From Hyphobacterium indicum (lineage in GTDB: Bacteria; Pseudomonadota; Alphaproteobacteria; Caulobacterales; Maricaulaceae), in the NCBI RefSeq assembly GCF_003129605.1, contig NZ_QBDX01000001.1, positions 434,001-498,000 of the forward strand: DNA of 64,000 nucleotides. The letters run 5' to 3'. Positions 47,548-56,299 of the stretch are shown in pieces. Within the stretch, counting starts at the first letter, position 1. Every line of letters begins with the position of its first letter. A program made the translations under genes and the position numbers. Below the pieces are notes generated by a model. It did no database searches. It saw nothing but the letters and a program-made list of their open reading frames with translations, and was not told where the DNA came from.

Positions 47548-47766
47548 GGATATTCTCCGCCCCGCTAGTCCGGCGAATCACTTCGCCGTTGGTTCCATGG
47601 TTAACGTGCTTCGGACGGTAGATGCAAAGCGTTAACGAAAGTTAACCGCGAATTGACTCAAATAGCAGAATCGAGTCCGTCCTCGATTCGTTCCGCTTTG
47701 ATTTTTGACTCGGCTTTTTGCCTGTCTATGCATAAGGTTGAGTCAGATCAGCGGAGGCAATGCGCC
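47548..47766. promoter_or_regulatory. ctrA/secreted-orphan shared promoter region with GANTC cluster
   Basis: Seven GANTC sites lie here: 47575, 47655, 47668, 47673, 47685, 47707 and 47740 (first base of each). About 0.7 are expected by chance in a region of this length. Six of them fall within 90 bp. GTTAAC occurs at 47600-47605, 47631-47636 and 47641-47646; the last two give TTAA-N6-TTAA, one base short of the CtrA-box spacing. In Caulobacter, ctrA is controlled by CcrM methylation of GANTC plus GcrA, and by CtrA itself. The design is probably shared here (inference). Confidence 0.75.
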
Positions 47767-49587
47767 ATGCAGCTCGGGCTCGGCACGCTCATCGCGTTAA
47801 TATTACCTGCAGCTGTTTTTGCGCAAGGCACCGTTAGTTGGTCGATTTTGCCCAATGCGCGAACCGGTGCGCCAAACGAAGAACTGACCTTTCTTGCGAC
47901 CATTTCCAATTCCCGCGATGTGACGATGACCTGCCAGCCGCGCTTTGGCGGCTTCTTCACGCGTCCGGGTGGTGTGAGTGGCCGGGCGCAATTCTTCACC
48001 TATGACGGCACCACTCTCGGTGATACGGCGAACGCCTTTGTCGATATCCCGGCTCAGTCGAGCCAGAATTATGTGGTGGTACTGACGGTGGACCGCGCCT
48101 ATAGCGGTAATGTCCTGATCCCGATCCGTTGCACTGATCCTGACAATGTCATCCATGATTTGCGCCGCATCCCGCTGGTCAACGATTTCCAGGTTGTGAT
48201 CGAGGCCGGGAACCCGCCCGATATTGTCATGATCGGTGATACGCTTTCAAATGATGGTGTCGCCCGAGTCGGAGAGACAGGGCCGCGCGCGGCACTGATG
48301 ACACTGGCAGCGGTCAACATTGGCGGCCCAGCAACGGACTTCATTGTCGTGCCGGAAGTTACTGGTTTCTCGACGCTCCAGGCGGGTTACCGCCCCACGA
48401 TTTGCGAAACCGACGCCAATGGCCATTGCATCGGCCCGGAAGATACCTTTGTGAGCGTCGCGGATTGGCCCACGAATGAGGTGCGGCTCTTCGCCGTGCG
48501 CCTGCGTGTGCCGCCGCAGAACGGCGTGCCCAATTATCCTGATCAGCTGCGCTTGCGGGTGCGGGCAGCGCCCGAGCCGGACACAACCGGGCTTGATCGG
48601 CCTGCTGATTTCGCGGGCGACTGGAACCAGCTTCTGGATGCCATGTTCGGCGGGTACAGCTCTGGCGTGGAAGCCAGGGCACAGCCTCCGTTTGACGATA
48701 TTATTGCGCCCGTTCAGCAATGCGTCACACAGGTCAATGGTGATACCGGCGGCGAGTTTGCGCGATCCGGCGGTTTCCTTCTGGTGTCGCAGGAACAGGG
48801 CAGTGGCGGACCGGTCGAACTGGACGGATTTCTGGAATTCGCCGACGGCCAGTTCCAGACGGGGGTCATTGGTTTCTTCCGTCCCGTTCAGCTGGAATTT
48901 CCGTCCGAATCCGGTGCTGGCACAGTCAGTATTGCGGGCGGCGGCACCGGCACGGTTCAGGAAACCGATCGGGCATTTCCCGCGACATTGATCGCGCAGA
49001 ACGGCGATCGCGGTGTCAGAATTCACTGGGACGCGCAGGGCGGCGGGCTGGTCGATATTGCACAGGCCGGGTCAACGCGATGTGCCGGGGCACCGCCTAT
49101 TCCGGATATGCCGGCAGAAGAACCGAACCAGGCCCGAAGACTGCTGGCCGGCTTCTTCGGCGGTGGGACGGATAATGAAGTTCACGCGACCCCGGCGATC
49201 AACGGTGAGTCCCCGGTCGTGTTAGGCGAAGAAAATGGTGTCGGCTTTGTCGCAATCGGCACGGGCGACGCGCCGGCCCTGCTGGATGGCTTTGTGCCGC
49301 ACGAGCCGCCCGTCAGCGGTCTGACCCTGACACAGATCGATCTCATGTATGACGCATCGCTCGGCGCGTTGCGAATTGCCAATCAGGCCGGTTATGGCGG
49401 GGTATTTGTTCCGGCAGATGTTGATACCAGTGGTAATACACCTGCGTTTCGCTGCGGCGTCATGAGTTTCACGGGAACAATCCCGACCCGCGACACGCCC
49501 GGCTCCAACCAGGATGGCGGCGTAACGATCCTTCTTCCCCTCGACGAGGACCCGGATGAGCTCGGCGACGGAGAGTGCATTCAGTAA
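47767..49587 (+). CDS. orphan secreted protein divergent from ctrA
   Basis: About 606 residues. ATG 47767 (MQLGLGTLIALILPAAVFAQG) gives a textbook signal peptide, and GGAGG at 47753-47757 supports it; an earlier in-frame start does not add a signal. The mature chain is beta-rich, with TVSWSILPNARTGAPNEELTFLATISNS at its start, and mostly without Cys clusters. Two similar-looking halves (around 190-330 and 390-600) are possible. I recognise no family and no catalytic motif. It shares the GANTC-rich region with ctrA and could be cell-cycle regulated. It is followed by a zf-TFIIB gene 89 bp later. Confidence 0.85.
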   Translation: MQLGLGTLIALILPAAVFAQGTVSWSILPNARTGAPNEELTFLATISNSRDVTMTCQPRFGGFFTRPGGVSGRAQFFTYDGTTLGDTANAFVDIPAQSSQNYVVVLTVDRAYSGNVLIPIRCTDPDNVIHDLRRIPLVNDFQVVIEAGNPPDIVMIGDTLSNDGVARVGETGPRAALMTLAAVNIGGPATDFIVVPEVTGFSTLQAGYRPTICETDANGHCIGPEDTFVSVADWPTNEVRLFAVRLRVPPQNGVPNYPDQLRLRVRAAPEPDTTGLDRPADFAGDWNQLLDAMFGGYSSGVEARAQPPFDDIIAPVQQCVTQVNGDTGGEFARSGGFLLVSQEQGSGGPVELDGFLEFADGQFQTGVIGFFRPVQLEFPSESGAGTVSIAGGGTGTVQETDRAFPATLIAQNGDRGVRIHWDAQGGGLVDIAQAGSTRCAGAPPIPDMPAEEPNQARRLLAGFFGGGTDNEVHATPAINGESPVVLGEENGVGFVAIGTGDAPALLDGFVPHEPPVSGLTLTQIDLMYDASLGALRIANQAGYGGVFVPADVDTSGNTPAFRCGVMSFTGTIPTRDTPGSNQDGGVTILLPLDEDPDELGDGECIQ

Positions 49588-49676
49588 CGGGAGGGACAGC
49601 TTTCCTGCAATTCCCCCTTATCGGGCAGTCCGGTTTCACTAGATATCGGAGTAATCCGCTTGAAGGAGCTCGCCCC

Positions 49677-49940
49677 ATGAAATGCCCGATCGATGGTGAA
49701 ACCCTGGTGATTGCAGACCGGTCCGGCGTCGAGATCGACTATTGCCCGAAATGCCGCGGCGTCTGGCTGGATCGCGGCGAGCTGGACAAGATCATCGAGC
49801 GCGCCGAAGCACCGCGCGCTGCCGCACCGCAATCGGCGCCGTGGGATGGTGATCGCCCGCGTGACCCCCGGCGTCAGGACGAACGCCGGCCCAAGCGCCG
49901 GGAGAGCTTTCTGTCAGAACTGTTCGATTTCGAACTCTAG
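49677..49940 (+). CDS. zf-TFIIB domain-containing protein
   Basis: 87 residues. The N-terminal zinc ribbon has MKCPIDGETL and YCPKCRGVWLDRGELDKI, four cysteines in the zf-TFIIB pattern with the GVWLDRGEL extension. A charged tail (DRPRDPRRQDERRPKRRES) ends FLSELFDF, a common ending in this small family. Function is unknown. The start at ATG 49677 has a perfect GAAGGAG; the longer upstream frame is rejected. Confidence 0.9.
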   Translation: MKCPIDGETLVIADRSGVEIDYCPKCRGVWLDRGELDKIIERAEAPRAAAPQSAPWDGDRPRDPRRQDERRPKRRESFLSELFDFEL

Positions 49941-49948
49941 CTGCGGCG

Positions 49949-49964
49949 TTTACGTGGTCCTAAC
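49949..49964. promoter_or_regulatory. weak CtrA-box-like motif upstream of fliI
   Basis: TTTA-CGTGGTC-CTAAC resembles TTAA-N7-TTAAC with two mismatches and has the same right half (CTAAC) as the site before chpT. It is 58 bp before the fliI start. In Caulobacter the fliI operon is a CtrA-controlled class II flagellar unit (recollection), so this deserves a test. Confidence 0.35.
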
Positions 49965-50021
49965 CGCAATTTGCTAGCCTGATCCTTCATTGCGCTCAAA
50001 ACGGGCGTTCGAGGATCAAGA

Positions 50022-51347
50022 ATGCAGGCGCTGATCGACCGAATCGAATCACTGGACCCGCGCGTCATGACCGGACGCGTGACGGGGATCAATGGTTTGC
50101 TGGTCGAGGTTGAAGGCCCGGCTGCGGGTCTCGCGCTCGGCTCCCGCGCACACATTGATACGGCCCGGGGCGAAGCCACTTGCGAAGTGGTCGGCTTCAA
50201 GGGGCAGTCAGCCATCATGATGCCGTTTGAGCCCGTCGATGGTGTCCGCCCTGGCGCGCCCGCCCGGCTCGATCCCGATGTCGCCACCGTCCGCCCGTCT
50301 TCGGGCTGGCTCGGCCGGGTCATCGACAGTTTTGCCAATCCGCTGGATGGCGGTGAGCCGCTGGCCAAGGGCGCGGTCTCCTATCCGCTGCGCGGCCGCC
50401 CGCCCTGTGCCCATGGCCGGGGCCGACTCGGTCCGCGCATGGATCTCGGCGTCCGCGCGCTCAATGTCTTTACCCCCATGCGGCGCGGTCAGCGGCTGGG
50501 CGTCTTTGCTGGCTCCGGCGTTGGCAAGTCAGTGATGATGTCGATGCTGGCGCGCAATGCCGACGCCGATGTCATCGTCATCGGCCTGGTCGGAGAACGT
50601 GGCCGCGAAGCCCGCGAATTCGTCGAGGATGTGCTCGGCCCGGAAGGCCGCCGCAAGTCCGTTGTCATCACTGAAACCTCGGACGCTCCGGCTCTGGCCC
50701 GTCGTCAGGCCGCGCAACTGACCCTGACCGTGGCCGAATATTTCCGCGACAAGGGCAAGAATGTGCTCTGCCTGATGGACAGTGTTACCCGCGTCGCCCT
50801 GGCACAGCGTGAAATCGGCCTTGCGGCCGGTGAGCCGCCGACCACGCGGGGCTATACGCCTTCTGTCTTTGCCGAGTTGCCGCGGCTTTTGGAGCGGGCA
50901 GGGCCGGGACCATCGGGCACAGGCTCAATCACCGGAATTTTCACCGTTCTGGTGGATGGCGATGATCACAATGAACCGGTCGCCGATGCGGTGCGTGGTA
51001 TTCTGGACGGCCATATCGTGATGAGCCGCGAGATTGCCGAACGCGGCCGCTATCCGGCGATAGACATCCTGCGCTCGGTCAGCCGGGTCGCTCCTGAAGT
51101 CTATGAGAATAACGAGGCCGAACTGGTGCGCGAAGCCCGCCGCAGTCTCGCGACCTATGCAGACATGGAAGAATTGATCCGCCTCGGCGCTTATGCCGCC
51201 GGATCGAATAAAGAGACGGACCAGGCCATTGCGCTCAACGGTCCGCTCGAAGCATTCCTCGGCCAGGGGAAAGACGAAGCCACATCCATTGATGAGAGCT
51301 TTGCACGCCTGGCCGGGATTTTGGGTGGTGATGGAGGTATCTCATGA
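50022..51347 (+). CDS. fliI: flagellar protein export ATPase FliI
   Basis: 441 residues. FliI powers the flagellar type III export gate, with FliH as regulator and FliJ as coupling stalk. It has the F1-beta-like core: Walker A GSGVGKS (164-170), Walker [12 protein letters not shown], and the [25 protein letters not shown] arm, with [18 protein letters not shown] following. The shorter N-terminus and the ACHGR-free [13 protein letters not shown] motif are typical of FliI. It overlaps fliJ by 4 bp. fliH lies in the distant flagellar operon at 62342. Confidence 0.96.
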   Translation: MQALIDRIESLDPRVMTGRVTGINGLLVEVEGPAAGLALGSRAHIDTARGEATCEVVGFKGQSAIMMPFEPVDGVRPGAPARLDPDVATVRPSSGWLGRVIDSFANPLDGGEPLAKGAVSYPLRGRPPCAHGRGRLGPRMDLGVRALNVFTPMRRGQRLGVFAGSGVGKSVMMSMLARNADADVIVIGLVGERGREAREFVEDVLGPEGRRKSVVITETSDAPALARRQAAQLTLTVAEYFRDKGKNVLCLMDSVTRVALAQREIGLAAGEPPTTRGYTPSVFAELPRLLERAGPGPSGTGSITGIFTVLVDGDDHNEPVADAVRGILDGHIVMSREIAERGRYPAIDILRSVSRVAPEVYENNEAELVREARRSLATYADMEELIRLGAYAAGSNKETDQAIALNGPLEAFLGQGKDEATSIDESFARLAGILGGDGGIS

Positions 51348-51760
51348 CACGGTCTCATGAGCCATTGATCCGGCTGGCCCGGTTCAAGGTCGAGGAATTA
51401 CAGAAGCAGCTGGCCGATATTGATCGCGTGCGCACCTCGCTCAACGATCAGATCGAGCGGCTGGAAGCATCCGTGCCGGAAGAACAGGCAGCGGCAACCG
51501 ACAACAAGGACGGCTATATCGCCTATGGCAGCTATGCCCAGGCGGTGATCAAGCGGAAGCAGAATATCCGCGCCTCCCTGGACGAGGTTGACCAGCAGGC
51601 CGAAGGCATCCGCGAGCGTCTTGAAGGCGCCTTCCGCGAGCTCAAGAAGTATGAATTGCTGGAAGAACGCCGGGTCGCCCGTATCGAGGACGCCTTGCGG
51701 GCCGAGGAGCAGGCGGAGCTCGACGAAATCGCGCAAACACGCCGCCGCAACGCGCATTGA
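51344..51760 (+). CDS. fliJ: flagellar export protein FliJ
   Basis: 138 residues, nearly all coiled coil ([35 protein letters not shown], then [40 protein letters not shown]). FliJ is the antiparallel helical stalk that joins the FliI ring and the FlhA gate. The identification rests on its coiled-coil nature, length and position right after fliI, with overlapping ATGA codons. Sequence conservation of FliJ is low, but this is a standard arrangement. Confidence 0.9.
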   Translation: MTRSHEPLIRLARFKVEELQKQLADIDRVRTSLNDQIERLEASVPEEQAAATDNKDGYIAYGSYAQAVIKRKQNIRASLDEVDQQAEGIRERLEGAFRELKKYELLEERRVARIEDALRAEEQAELDEIAQTRRRNAH

Positions 51761-51777
51761 ACCACTGAAATGCCGTT

Positions 51778-51838
51778 ATCCTCCGGCTTGACCGGAGGAT
51801 CTCGATAAGGCTGGGATCCCCCGAATAAATCGGGGGAT
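51778..51838. repeat. double palindromic intergenic repeat after fliJ
   Basis: ATCCTCCGG-CTTGA-CCGGAGGAT (51778-51800) and ATCCCCCG-AATAAAT-CGGGGGAT (51816-51838) are two perfect stem-loops 15 bp apart. Both sit between the convergent fliJ and TonB receptor genes. The style, GTCATCC-like tandem hairpins, is that of dispersed repeats in many alphaproteobacteria (recollection) and it can end transcription on both strands. Confidence 0.72.
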
Positions 51839-51858
51839 GACGCAGTTACTGATCAGGC

Positions 51859-53961
51859 CTACCGCCCGCCTGACCAGCTGACATCGATACGGAAGCTGCG
51901 CCCCGCCTCGCTGGTGCCGGCAAAGACGCGGGCATAATCCGCGTCAAAGACATTATCGATCCCCGCCGACAGCGTGACCGGTGACGTTTCCGCCGGACGC
52001 CAGCGCGCATAAAGATCCAGTGTCGCATAGCCATCGCGTGCCTCGGCCAGAGTCGCTGTCTTGTCAAAATCATCGGCGATCTCGGCGCGTGCGCCCAGTA
52101 CCAGGCGATGCTGGTCGAGCCGCCAGCGGCCATCAACGAACAGGCGTGCCGGTGTCAGGGAGCCAACGGGCGCGCCCGTGGCATCATCCTCGCCATCGGT
52201 TTCCGACAGGGCCGCCGTCAGGCCGAAGATCCCGCTTTCATAATCGAGCTGGATTTCATACCCGGTGAGTGTCGCCGAAGAGACATTGGCGCTGTTTGTC
52301 GTGCCAGCCGAACAGGGCAGGAAAGGCGGTGCAAAACAGGTGGGGTCGAAGGCAAAATTGACCGACAGATTGATCAGGTCTTCGGCCTGTGTCTCGAACC
52401 AGGAACCCTTGATTTCCAGCCGGTCTCCGGCACGAAAGGCGCTGTCGAAGCCCAGACCTGCCCCGATCTCGATCGTTTCGGTCGTTTCGGGACTCAGTGC
52501 CGGATTGGCGATGAATTCATTGGAGATGAAGACCGGCGCACCGAGTATGGGGTGAGGCAGCGAGAAGTGCGTGCCATCAAGATAGATCTCGTTGATGGAC
52601 GGCGCACGGAAGGCTTGCGCCCAGTTGGCAAAGATCAGGACCGTATTGTTCGGCGCATAGCTGACCCCGAAGCGTCCGGAGGCCTGATCATCGCTATTGC
52701 GACCCGCGACGGCGGACGTGCTTTCATAATCATCAAAGCGGACGCCCGGAAGGAAGACGATTTCACCGGGCAGGCCCAGCGGCTGATAGGCGGTGACTTC
52801 AAGCTGCGCAAACAGCCCGGAAAATTCCGTCGTCGCATCCGGCACACCACCCCGCACATTGCCGGGCGCGGTGGAGTCAAAGCCCGCCTGTTCATCGCGA
52901 TAGATTTCACCTCCTGCAGTGAGAGCGGCGTCGGCTGACCCGAGCCGGAATTCGAAGCGCTGATCGGCGCGCACGCCCCAGCTGTCCAGTTCGCGATCAA
53001 TGATGCGGCCCCCCACGGTCTCCGTCTCCTCAACAGCAGACGATGACTGGAACAGGGTCAGGGTCAGATCCAGCGGCGTTCCGGCCGGCGAGATGTCGCC
53101 GGACAGACGGAATGTGTCGGTGGTGATGTCCTTGTCGACCAGCGGATTGAGCTGCCCGGTGGGATTGTTGCCCTGACCATTATTGGGCTCGGTCGCTTCG
53201 GCCCGCAACGCTTGCCATGAACCTTCGAACCGGACGCCCGGCGCAGCATCAAGGCCCAGCTTGAACAGGCCGGAAACCGACTGGTCATCGGCCGGCAGGT
53301 CATTCCCGGACCCGAGGCGGATATCTCCGCTCTCCCGGCGCGACAGATAGGCCAGCACGTCCAGCGGACCATTCACGCCATAGACGGCACCGGAAACAGA
53401 AAATTCCTCATCCACTGACCGGTAACCGGCGGTTGCCCGGGCCCCCAGCATCTGCCCGTCGCCGAGCAGGTCGGCCGCATCCGCTGTTTCAAACGCGATA
53501 ACACCGCCGGACGCGCCGGAACCATAGAGCGCCGAAGCCGGGCCGCGGACCGATTCAACCGAGGAGAGCAGGGCCGGGTCGACAAAGAAAATTCCATCGT
53601 GCGCGGAGTTGAAATTCTGCCGCGCCCCGTCCAGCAGCAGGGTGACGTTTTCACGTGACTGCCCGCGGATGGTCAATGTCTGTCCCGTCCGGCGTGGCCC
53701 GCCGCCGGCGTCGACACCGGGAATTTGCCGCAGAAGGGTTTCCAGTGAATAGGGATCGGTCAGTTCCAGCGTTTCCTGGTCGATGACCGAGACCTGCCCC
53801 GGGTAGCTGAAAGCGGGAATTTCGGTCCGCGTCGCGCGGACAATGATCACATCGTCATTCCCGCTGGCTTCAGGTGTTTGCCCGGCGTCCTGTGCGAAAG
53901 CCGGAGCAGCGATGGACAGGAAGGCGGTGCTGCTGATCGCAGCGAGCAGGACAGAACGCAT
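51859..53961 (-). CDS. TonB-dependent receptor, heme/hemoglobin-type
   Basis: 700 residues. After a signal peptide (1-23) comes a plug domain with VIDQETLELTDPYSLETLLRQIPGVDAGGGPR, LLLDGARQNFNSAHDGIFFVDPALLSSVESVRGPASALYGSGASGGVI. A 22-strand barrel follows, ending in the outer-membrane C-terminal strand (FRIDVSW). FRAP (AQAFRAPSINEIYL) and NPAL are the signature of the hemoglobin/heme receptor group (HmuR/HutA type). It most probably imports heme or hemoglobin iron using TonB-ExbBD. It diverges from a DUF6607-like lipoprotein across two Fur-box-like sites. Confidence 0.88.
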   Translation of the reverse strand: MRSVLLAAISSTAFLSIAAPAFAQDAGQTPEASGNDDVIIVRATRTEIPAFSYPGQVSVIDQETLELTDPYSLETLLRQIPGVDAGGGPRRTGQTLTIRGQSRENVTLLLDGARQNFNSAHDGIFFVDPALLSSVESVRGPASALYGSGASGGVIAFETADAADLLGDGQMLGARATAGYRSVDEEFSVSGAVYGVNGPLDVLAYLSRRESGDIRLGSGNDLPADDQSVSGLFKLGLDAAPGVRFEGSWQALRAEATEPNNGQGNNPTGQLNPLVDKDITTDTFRLSGDISPAGTPLDLTLTLFQSSSAVEETETVGGRIIDRELDSWGVRADQRFEFRLGSADAALTAGGEIYRDEQAGFDSTAPGNVRGGVPDATTEFSGLFAQLEVTAYQPLGLPGEIVFLPGVRFDDYESTSAVAGRNSDDQASGRFGVSYAPNNTVLIFANWAQAFRAPSINEIYLDGTHFSLPHPILGAPVFISNEFIANPALSPETTETIEIGAGLGFDSAFRAGDRLEIKGSWFETQAEDLINLSVNFAFDPTCFAPPFLPCSAGTTNSANVSSATLTGYEIQLDYESGIFGLTAALSETDGEDDATGAPVGSLTPARLFVDGRWRLDQHRLVLGARAEIADDFDKTATLAEARDGYATLDLYARWRPAETSPVTLSAGIDNVFDADYARVFAGTSEAGRSFRIDVSWSGGR

Positions 53962-53982
53962 GAATAATCACCCCGATAGTGT

Positions 53983-53997
53983 TGCGAATAGTTCGCA
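53983..53997. promoter_or_regulatory. Fur-box-like inverted repeat near the TonB receptor start
   Basis: TGCGAA-TAG-TTCGCA is a perfect 6-3-6 inverted repeat 22 bp before the receptor ATG. It resembles Fur-box halves (TGCGAAT-type) of proteobacteria. Because the receptor is of heme type, iron repression is likely; the call is by eye. Confidence 0.6.
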
Positions 53998-54037
53998 TTA
54001 GCGATTTGCGCCCTTCTGCCGCATCACTTTTGCGATT

Positions 54038-54056
54038 GCAAGTAAGAATCGTTTGC
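54038..54056. promoter_or_regulatory. Fur-box-like site upstream of the DUF6607-like gene
   Basis: GCAAGTAAGAATCGTTTGC has GCAA...TTGC flanks and a central GAATCG, matching the GCAAATGAGAATCGTTTGC style of Fur boxes in proteobacteria with two differences. It lies 44 bp before the DUF6607-like ATG and 77 bp from the receptor start. Shared iron control of both divergent genes is inferred. Confidence 0.6.
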
Positions 54057-54099
54057 GATAACAGTCAGCCAGCTTCATGATCAGATGACGGGGAATTCC

Positions 54100-55122
54100 A
54101 TGACTTCCAGACTGTTTCTCGCGGGCGCGCTCATGTTGGGACTGACCGCTTGCGCGACGACCAACACGGCTGACATGCCCGGGGCGCAGACCCCGCCTCC
54201 CGCCTATCAGCACAGTCAGGCGGAGTTCGAACGCGACCGCGAAGCCATACTCGCCATGACCGGCGAATACGATGTCACCTTCGACTTCCGTGAAGTCGTG
54301 GCGTTGCAGCCCGGCTATGAATTCGCCGAACCCAAGCTCAGCGGGGCATGGGAAGTGGTCCGTGTCATTGAGGACCGCGGTGATTTCATTTCACTCCAGC
54401 ATTTCCTGCTGGTCGGTGAGGAAGAGGCTCCCATGGTGATCAAGCACTGGCGTCAGGACTGGGAATATGAACCCGCCCGCATCATGGCGTTCCGGGGTCA
54501 TGATAACTGGGACATGGTCGATGTGCCGGCTTCTGAGGCCGCCGGTGCCTGGTCGCAGAGCGTCTATCAGGTTGACGACAGCCCGCGTTATGCGGCCGTC
54601 GCGCGCTGGGACCATGAGGCGGCGATTTCAACCTGGGAGCCGGACCTGTCCTGGCGCCCGCTGCCGCGCCGCGATGACACGACGCGGTCGGATTATCATG
54701 CCATCGAGGCGGTCAACCGCCACGTCATCACCGCCTGGGGCTGGGTGCATGAACAGGACAACACGAAACTGATCGTTGACGAGGATGGAGCCTCAACCCC
54801 GCTCGTCCGGGAAGTGGGTGTGAACACCTATGTCCGCACCGATCTCGCCCATGATGACGCGGCCGACGAATATTGGGCCGCGACACAGGATTACTGGACT
54901 TTGGTCCGCGCCTACTGGGACAATCTGGAAGCCAGTGCGGATGGCTTCCATGTCGAGGATGATGCCGAAGGCACGCTGCTCTACGGCCCGATGCTGGATG
55001 CCTCCATGCGCCTCTTCTTCGGGGCGGAAACCACCGGGGAAGCCTGGACCGAAGCGCAGGAATTGCTGAACGCCCAGGTCGAAATCGACGGAGCCGCCGA
55101 CAGGACGGCGGCCGCTGAATAA
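54100..55122 (+). CDS. DUF6607-like lipoprotein
   Basis: 340 residues from ATG 54100 (MTSRLFLAGALMLGLTAC, lipobox LTAC, Cys18). ATG 54085 is an alternative, but the lipoprotein signal starts at the later Met. The mature part has many Trp and Tyr residues (IKHWRQDWEYEPARIMAFRGHDNWDM, WSQSVYQVDDSPRYAAVARWDHE, VNRHVITAWGWVHEQDN). These match my recollection of DUF6607, a family found beside TonB-dependent heme receptors. Aromatic-rich pockets would suit binding of a flat ligand such as heme (inference). It is divergent from the receptor across Fur-box-like sites. Confidence 0.75.
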   Translation: MTSRLFLAGALMLGLTACATTNTADMPGAQTPPPAYQHSQAEFERDREAILAMTGEYDVTFDFREVVALQPGYEFAEPKLSGAWEVVRVIEDRGDFISLQHFLLVGEEEAPMVIKHWRQDWEYEPARIMAFRGHDNWDMVDVPASEAAGAWSQSVYQVDDSPRYAAVARWDHEAAISTWEPDLSWRPLPRRDDTTRSDYHAIEAVNRHVITAWGWVHEQDNTKLIVDEDGASTPLVREVGVNTYVRTDLAHDDAADEYWAATQDYWTLVRAYWDNLEASADGFHVEDDAEGTLLYGPMLDASMRLFFGAETTGEAWTEAQELLNAQVEIDGAADRTAAAE

Positions 55123-55132
55123 TAGACCAGCA

Positions 55133-55169
55133 CACTGTCACCCTCCGATTCCGCCAGAGGGTGACAGTG
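55133..55169. terminator. long inverted repeat between convergent genes
   Basis: CACTGTCACCCTC (55133-55145) and GAGGGTGACAGTG (55157-55169) form a perfect 13-bp stem with an 11-nt loop. There is no strong T-run on either strand. It lies between the DUF6607-like stop and the leftward orphan stop at 55178, and could end transcription or be a dispersed repeat. Confidence 0.6.
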
Positions 55170-55177
55170 GCGACGGC

Positions 55178-55633
55178 TTATTGTGAGAAAAAGCCCTCAA
55201 ACAGCGGCGCGGCAGCTTCGCCGTAATAGAGGGCTTCGGGTACATCCCGGCGCAAGGCTGCGCGTTGTTCAAAGAATGCCGCGAAGACGGGTGCCTGAAC
55301 ATCCGGCATTCCGAATGCATCGACGAAGGCGGCTTGCAGCGGATCCAGATCGCTTTCCTCGACAAGCACCCAGACATGGGTCAGTGCGCCATCGGCGAAC
55401 ACAAATTCGGCCAGGCGCCCAGCGCCAAAATAGTCATAGCCATGGCAGTCGACCTGAACGTGGCTGGTCGTCGCAAGCGGCATTTCCGCCGGATTCATCT
55501 CCCGCACTGTATGCGTCTCACACAAGGCTGAAAAATCATGGGCGTCCTGTCCGGTGCCAAACTGGAAATCGACCGGGAGGGCAGGATTGAAATTTGCAGC
55601 GCTGAGCGCCGCAGCGAGGAAAGCGTACAACAT
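55178..55633 (-). CDS. orphan secreted protein of 151 residues
   Basis: ATG 55633 with AAGGAG 6 nt upstream gives MLYAFLAAALSAANFNPALP, a short hydrophobic leader. The mature chain has FGTGQDAHDFSALCETHTVREM, VQVDCHGYDYFGAGRLAEFVFADGALTHVWVLVEESDL and a helical, Phe-rich end. Two Cys residues could form a disulfide. No family is recognised. A longer frame upstream starts from TTG and is not used. It is convergent with the DUF6607-like gene and the last of three leftward orphan genes. Confidence 0.72.
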   Translation of the reverse strand: MLYAFLAAALSAANFNPALPVDFQFGTGQDAHDFSALCETHTVREMNPAEMPLATTSHVQVDCHGYDYFGAGRLAEFVFADGALTHVWVLVEESDLDPLQAAFVDAFGMPDVQAPVFAAFFEQRAALRRDVPEALYYGEAAAPLFEGFFSQ

Positions 55634-55693
55634 AAGGAACTCCTTCAGAGATAATGCTCCGTTGGATGCACGCCAGTCGCAATGTGGATGCAA

Positions 55694-56299
55694 TCAGTTG
55701 CCGCCAGTGAGCAGAACCGGTCCATGACGGGGGTCCTGTGCCGTTTCTTGCGGAATGTCCGGCGTTTCTGCAACATTTCCCTCAGGCTGAATGACCAACG
55801 TCTCTGTCGCAACTGGCACCGCCGCTTCGAGGGTAGCCGCTTCGGTAACAGGCCTGACGGGGCCCAGGGCAGGACACATTCGCGGGTCGCAGGACCGAAG
55901 CGTCAGGATCAAATCCTCGGCTTCCGAAATCTCTCCGCTTTCCGATGCTTCGATCCAGGCATGAAGAAATCGCGGAATACCGGCCGATTCGGCCCAGACG
56001 CGTTCAATGTAATAATCGATCCGGCCCTCACCATTAGCCTGCCAACGCACCGTCTCCAGACCCTGACGCCGTTCCGACCACTGGCCGCCATAGACAACCT
56101 CGGTGGACTGGCCGACCGCCACGAATGCGTTCGAGCCGTCCGCCATTTCGAACCGGTAGATGACAGGATCGGACTGATCCTGTGCGACTTCCATACGGGC
56201 ATCGGCGGGCATCCGCACACAGAAACTCCAGCCCGGCATTGAGCATCCCGTCGGCAGAAAGAGGCTTGCAAGCAGGGAAGTCAGGAGCGGGATCATCAC
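55694..56299 (-). CDS. orphan envelope protein, possible lipoprotein
   Basis: 201 residues. The N-terminus MMIPLLTSLLASLFLPTGCSM looks like a lipoprotein signal with a loose lipobox (LPTGC). The mature part is beta-rich with FCVRMPADARMEVAQDQSDPVIYRFEMADGSNAFVAVGQSTEVVYGG and EGRIDYYIERVWAESAG. Several Cys are present, including CDPRMC. The end is Pro/Glu-rich. No family is recognised. It starts at or near the stop of the small membrane gene (ATGATG at 56294-56299), so the two are coupled. Confidence 0.7.
   Translation of the reverse strand: MMIPLLTSLLASLFLPTGCSMPGWSFCVRMPADARMEVAQDQSDPVIYRFEMADGSNAFVAVGQSTEVVYGGQWSERRQGLETVRWQANGEGRIDYYIERVWAESAGIPRFLHAWIEASESGEISEAEDLILTLRSCDPRMCPALGPVRPVTEAATLEAAVPVATETLVIQPEGNVAETPDIPQETAQDPRHGPVLLTGGN

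Noticed and set aside
47631-47646. Consensus CtrA box at the ctrA promoter
   Set aside because: The two TTAA halves are separated by 6 bp, not 7, so I keep it only as a CtrA-like element within the wider regulatory region.
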